In this document: piece by piece, positions 61,207 to 64,000 of the stretch
Position numbering within the stretch: the first letter of the stretch is position 1
Layout: every line of letters begins with the position of its first letter
Source: Methylobacterium sp. R2-1
Lineage (GTDB): Bacteria; Pseudomonadota; Alphaproteobacteria; Rhizobiales; Beijerinckiaceae
DNA length: 64,000 nt
Assembly (NCBI RefSeq): GCF_014191355.1
Contig: NZ_JACHWM010000004.1
Location: 124,001 to 188,000, forward strand
Reading direction: 5' to 3'
Translations under genes and position numbers: made by a program
Notes under the pieces: model-generated
Database searches by the model: none
The model's input: the letters and a program-made list of their open reading frames with translations, nothing else
What the model was told of the DNA's origin: nothing

Positions 61207-64000
61207 GGGTCGTCCGAACGGCGCGCCTTCATCTGAAGGAAGGCTCCTCCGACAAAGTCTACGAGATCGATCTCGTCGAGAACGACGCGCTGATCCTGCC
61301 CGAGCGCTACCTCGTCAACGTCCGCTACGGACGAAGGGGAAAGACCCTTCGCGAGGGAACGAAGATCGTGCAGCCAGTCGCGGAAGCGGCCGCCGCGAAG
61401 ATTTTCGAGAGCGTCCTCGTGTCCAAGCTCAACGAGGGCTATCGCCGGACGGATCAGATCGAACGCGACGGCGAGGATGCGGCCAACGGGTCGGCCGAGG
61501 ACGGCCCCGACGGGCGCGATGCCGTACTGCTCGCGCGCCTCTCGGCCTGCTGTCGGCAGGGATGGCGGGGCGCGGAGCGCGACCGCCTGCTCTGGCGTAT
61601 CGGCCAGCTGCGGATCGCGCGAGCGGCACCCGGTCTTGTCGCCTTGGCGCGGGGCACCCATCCGGCGCAGGCGAGCTACTCCCTGGTCTGGGCCCTGGCG
61701 CGGGCTGGCGGCCCGGAATCGGTGCCTGCGCTGGAGCGCATCGCCACCGGTCAGGGGGGCGTCGCGACTCGCGATCTCGCTCGCTTCGCCGTGGCCGCGA
61801 TGCCGACCGGCGTCGAAAACAGTGAAGGAGGCGACGAGCCCGATCTACCCGCCGCCGTCACGTGTGCAGCCGAGGCTGGTGACGTCGCCAGTCTGTGCGC
61901 CGCGCTCGAAGCTCTTGCCGGAGAGGACGCCGGAGGGGTCGGGCCGGCGCTGGTGGCGCTCGGACGGCGCGCCCGGCGGGAGCCGCGCCTGCACGTTGCC
62001 CTCTGCGCGGCGCTCGCCCGGCTGCCGGCCCGGCCGCCCTATCTGCTGGGCCTGCGCCGCCTGTTCAAACATGCGGAGATGGCCGACGATGCCGGCCTTT
62101 TCGGTGCCACCGCCCACCGGTTCGAGACCGCGACCGCGATGTACCGCTCCGGCCGCGCCTACGCCTTCGTGCCGGAACTCGGTCGCTCCATCACGCTTCG
62201 CACCAGCCGGGGCGTGTTGGATCGGCGGATCGGCCTGTCCTCGGCCACGCATCTCTATCTCAAGCGCCGGATCTGGCGCGCCCTGCGCAAGCGTGGCGAG
62301 GCCGGTGATCCGGCTTTCGCGGAGATGGCCGCCGCCTTCCTGCTGCGCCTCTCGCCCGAGGATCTGGACCCGCGCAAGGCCTGGACTGCCTGGACGCGTC
62401 GACCGGACGGCAATTGGGGCCGCGAGCCCCGCGCCCAGGGCCCGCTCGGGCGCAACTGGACCGCGAGCCAGCTCCTCTACCGCCACGCGCCCCAGGCGAT
62501 GCCGCGGAACCGTTCGCTGATCTTCCTCGAACGGGCCGAGCCCGATCCGGACCGCCGCGACGAGGCCTTTCCGGACCTCTGGAGCACCCGGCCCGATCTG
62601 GCCCTGCGACTAGCGGCGGACGCGCGGGTGGAGCCTGTGGCCCGCCTCGGCGTGCGGGTGCTGTGGGCCGATCCGGCCGCCCGGGAGGCTCTCACGGCCG
62701 CCGAACTCGGGCGCCTCCTGAACGCCGCGAGCTTCGCGGCGCAGCAGCTGGCCTTCGAGACGGCGCGGGACCGGCTCGCCGGGGGCGCGGTCGATCCGAG
62801 CCTCCTCGCCGTCCTCGTCGGCGCCGACCTGCCCGAGGCGCGCGGCCTCGCCCTGCGGCGGATCGAGGCCGATCCCGCCCTGCTTTGGTCGGACACGCCC
62901 CTCGCCTTCGCGCTGCTGACGAGCCCGGCAGCGGATGTCGCAGCGGCGGTTATCCGCCTCGCCGGCACCCGCCCGCTCGATCGCGACGGGGCGGCGGCGC
63001 TCGGCCGGCGGCTGGTGGAATGGCTACGGGCGCTGCCCCCAGTCCCCGACGCGGCGGCGGTCGCGGCGATCCGAGCGATGCGGGCGGGACTCGCGGCGCT
63101 CTGGCCGTCCCACGGCCTGCCGGTTTCCGGCGAGGACGCCGCAGGTCTGATGGCGCATCCCGCCCCGGAGGTCGCCGCCGCCGGCATCGATCTGCTGGCG
63201 CGCTCCGACATCGACGCCGCGAGCCTGCCCGACGATCTCTGGGACAGACTGGTGGGCGCGGAGTCGGAGGCAGTCCGAGAAGCGGCCCTCGGACTCCTGG
63301 CCCGGCTTGACGCGGCCGGCCTCGAGCGCCACGCCGCGCGGGTCCTCGCCGTCGCGAGCGGTCCCTCCCCGGAGCTGCGCCGTGCGGCGCGGCCGCTGGT
63401 CCGGCGCCTCGCCGACGCCGACCCGGCGCTCGCCGCGCGCCTTGCGCGGGACCTGATCGGCAGCCTGTTCCACGCCGCCCCCGACGACGCCTATCCCGGC
63501 GACATGGTGGCACTCCTGACCGAGGCAGTCCCCGGCGAACTTGCCGCGCTCGACGCCGGCACCCTGTGGCGCCTGCTCCAGGCACGGGCCAAGGGCGCCC
63601 AGTTCCTGGGCGCGGCGGTGCTGGTCGACAGGACACCCGAGGGGTTCAGCGTGCGCCAGATCGCGCGGCTCGGCGGCCACCCGCATCTTTCGGTACGACG
63701 CTGGGCGATCGCCGCCTACGAAGCCGAGCCCGGCCGCTTCCGGGCCGAGGCAGCCGACGCCGTGCTCCTCGTCGAGAGCGAGTGGCCTGACACCCTCGCC
63801 TTCGCCCGCGCGCATTTCGGGACATGGCCGGAGGAGGCCTGGACACCGGACGCGCTCGCCCTCGTCACCGACAGCGTCAAACCGGAGGTGCTGGCCTTCG
63901 CCCGCAGCCTCCTGCGCAGCCGCCTTCGGCCCGACGACGCGGAGGCGCAACTCCTGCGACTGCTCGAACATCCCTCGCCCTCGATGCACCTGCTCATCAC
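61203..64000 (+). CDS. WGR-domain protein, incomplete at window end
   Basis: An open frame of at least 932 codons continues past the window. Residues about 5-80 form a WGR domain (LHLKEGSSDKVYEIDLVEND, YLVNVRYGRRGKTLREGTK), though the WGR triad is YGRRG here. WGR domains occur in PARP enzymes, where they bind DNA ends, and in bacterial MolR-like proteins. The remainder is Ala/Leu/Arg-rich and helical, with HEAT-like stretches (LARLSACCRQGWRGAERDRL, ALARAGGPESVPALERIATG, VREAALGLLARLDAAGLERH). E. coli relatives (MolR/YehI type) are encoded with MoxR ATPase and VWA proteins. The expected partners would lie beyond 64000. Confidence 0.8.
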   Translation, partial: MRVVRTARLHLKEGSSDKVYEIDLVENDALILPERYLVNVRYGRRGKTLREGTKIVQPVAEAAAAKIFESVLVSKLNEGYRRTDQIERDGEDAANGSAEDGPDGRDAVLLARLSACCRQGWRGAERDRLLWRIGQLRIARAAPGLVALARGTHPAQASYSLVWALARAGGPESVPALERIATGQGGVATRDLARFAVAAMPTGVENSEGGDEPDLPAAVTCAAEAGDVASLCAALEALAGEDAGGVGPALVALGRRARREPRLHVALCAALARLPARPPYLLGLRRLFKHAEMADDAGLFGATAHRFETATAMYRSGRAYAFVPELGRSITLRTSRGVLDRRIGLSSATHLYLKRRIWRALRKRGEAGDPAFAEMAAAFLLRLSPEDLDPRKAWTAWTRRPDGNWGREPRAQGPLGRNWTASQLLYRHAPQAMPRNRSLIFLERAEPDPDRRDEAFPDLWSTRPDLALRLAADARVEPVARLGVRVLWADPAAREALTAAELGRLLNAASFAAQQLAFETARDRLAGGAVDPSLLAVLVGADLPEARGLALRRIEADPALLWSDTPLAFALLTSPAADVAAAVIRLAGTRPLDRDGAAALGRRLVEWLRALPPVPDAAAVAAIRAMRAGLAALWPSHGLPVSGEDAAGLMAHPAPEVAAAGIDLLARSDIDAASLPDDLWDRLVGAESEAVREAALGLLARLDAAGLERHAARVLAVASGPSPELRRAARPLVRRLADADPALAARLARDLIGSLFHAAPDDAYPGDMVALLTEAVPGELAALDAGTLWRLLQARAKGAQFLGAAVLVDRTPEGFSVRQIARLGGHPHLSVRRWAIAAYEAEPGRFRAEAADAVLLVESEWPDTLAFARAHFGTWPEEAWTPDALALVTDSVKPEVLAFARSLLRSRLRPDDAEAQLLRLLEHPSPSMHLLI

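Noticed and set aside
60756..61661. Leftward 301-codon frame across the start of the WGR gene
   Set aside because: It is antisense to the WGR domain, has no recognisable motif and changes composition along its length.

Overview
The window reads as chromosome of a GC-rich alphaproteobacterium, most likely Methylobacterium/Methylorubrum (Hyphomicrobiales). Pointers are an HWE-type histidine kinase, a DUF6894 protein, a PHB-depolymerase-family esterase beside a ribbon-helix-helix protein, EAL-free Che-type signalling, and many decayed IS3/IS5 elements and small Methylobacterium-like hypothetical proteins. This assignment is inferred from protein recognition, not from a database search.

Layout. 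0-5.5 kb: accessory debris (IS3 remnant, MCP fragment, integrase C-terminus) around an XRE regulator and a divergent AraC/membrane-protein pair. 5.8-12.3 kb: secreted hypothetical proteins, a repeat protein with an RTX-like N-terminus, the GTPase RsgA, and a PHB-depolymerase-type esterase with an RHH-type partner. 13.3-19.5 kb: a 2065-residue autotransporter built of about 20 glycine-rich repeats. 21.2-24.8 kb: a CRP-type regulator, a secreted FecR-domain protein and a CHASE2 class III nucleotide cyclase. TGTGA-N6-TCACA boxes lie on both sides, the downstream one perfect and in front of a frameshifted Gly/His-rich secreted protein. 26.5-40.8 kb: a tightly overlapped chemosensory operon (soluble double-tip MCP, triple CheW, CheB, HEAT protein, CheR, CheY, CheA, small STAS-like protein, REC, CheC-like phosphatase), running directly into a LOV blue-light hybrid histidine kinase and followed by a Cache/HWE histidine kinase.

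41.4-50.6 kb: a secreted alpha/beta hydrolase whose stop codon is the CTAG target of a dead IS5-type element, a decaying HicAB pair, a formaldehyde-dehydrogenase-like alcohol dehydrogenase with two membrane proteins, an outer-membrane channel and a DUF1254 protein. 50.7-60.6 kb: a worn accessory zone with phage-like gene modules present in two to three copies, an integrase that has lost its catalytic Tyr, a 3' tRNA-Lys fragment, small secreted proteins and a repeated intergenic element. 61.1 kb to the end: a WGR-domain protein that runs off the window.

Working together: the two signalling blocks are the functional core. One is a self-contained cAMP-type circuit (cyclase, FecR-domain protein, CRP, CRP boxes). 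The other is a chemosensory array probably fed by light (LOV) and extracytoplasmic ligands (Cache). Several small genes are broken by one-base changes, often at homopolymers, so either gene decay or consensus errors should be considered when reading this annotation.
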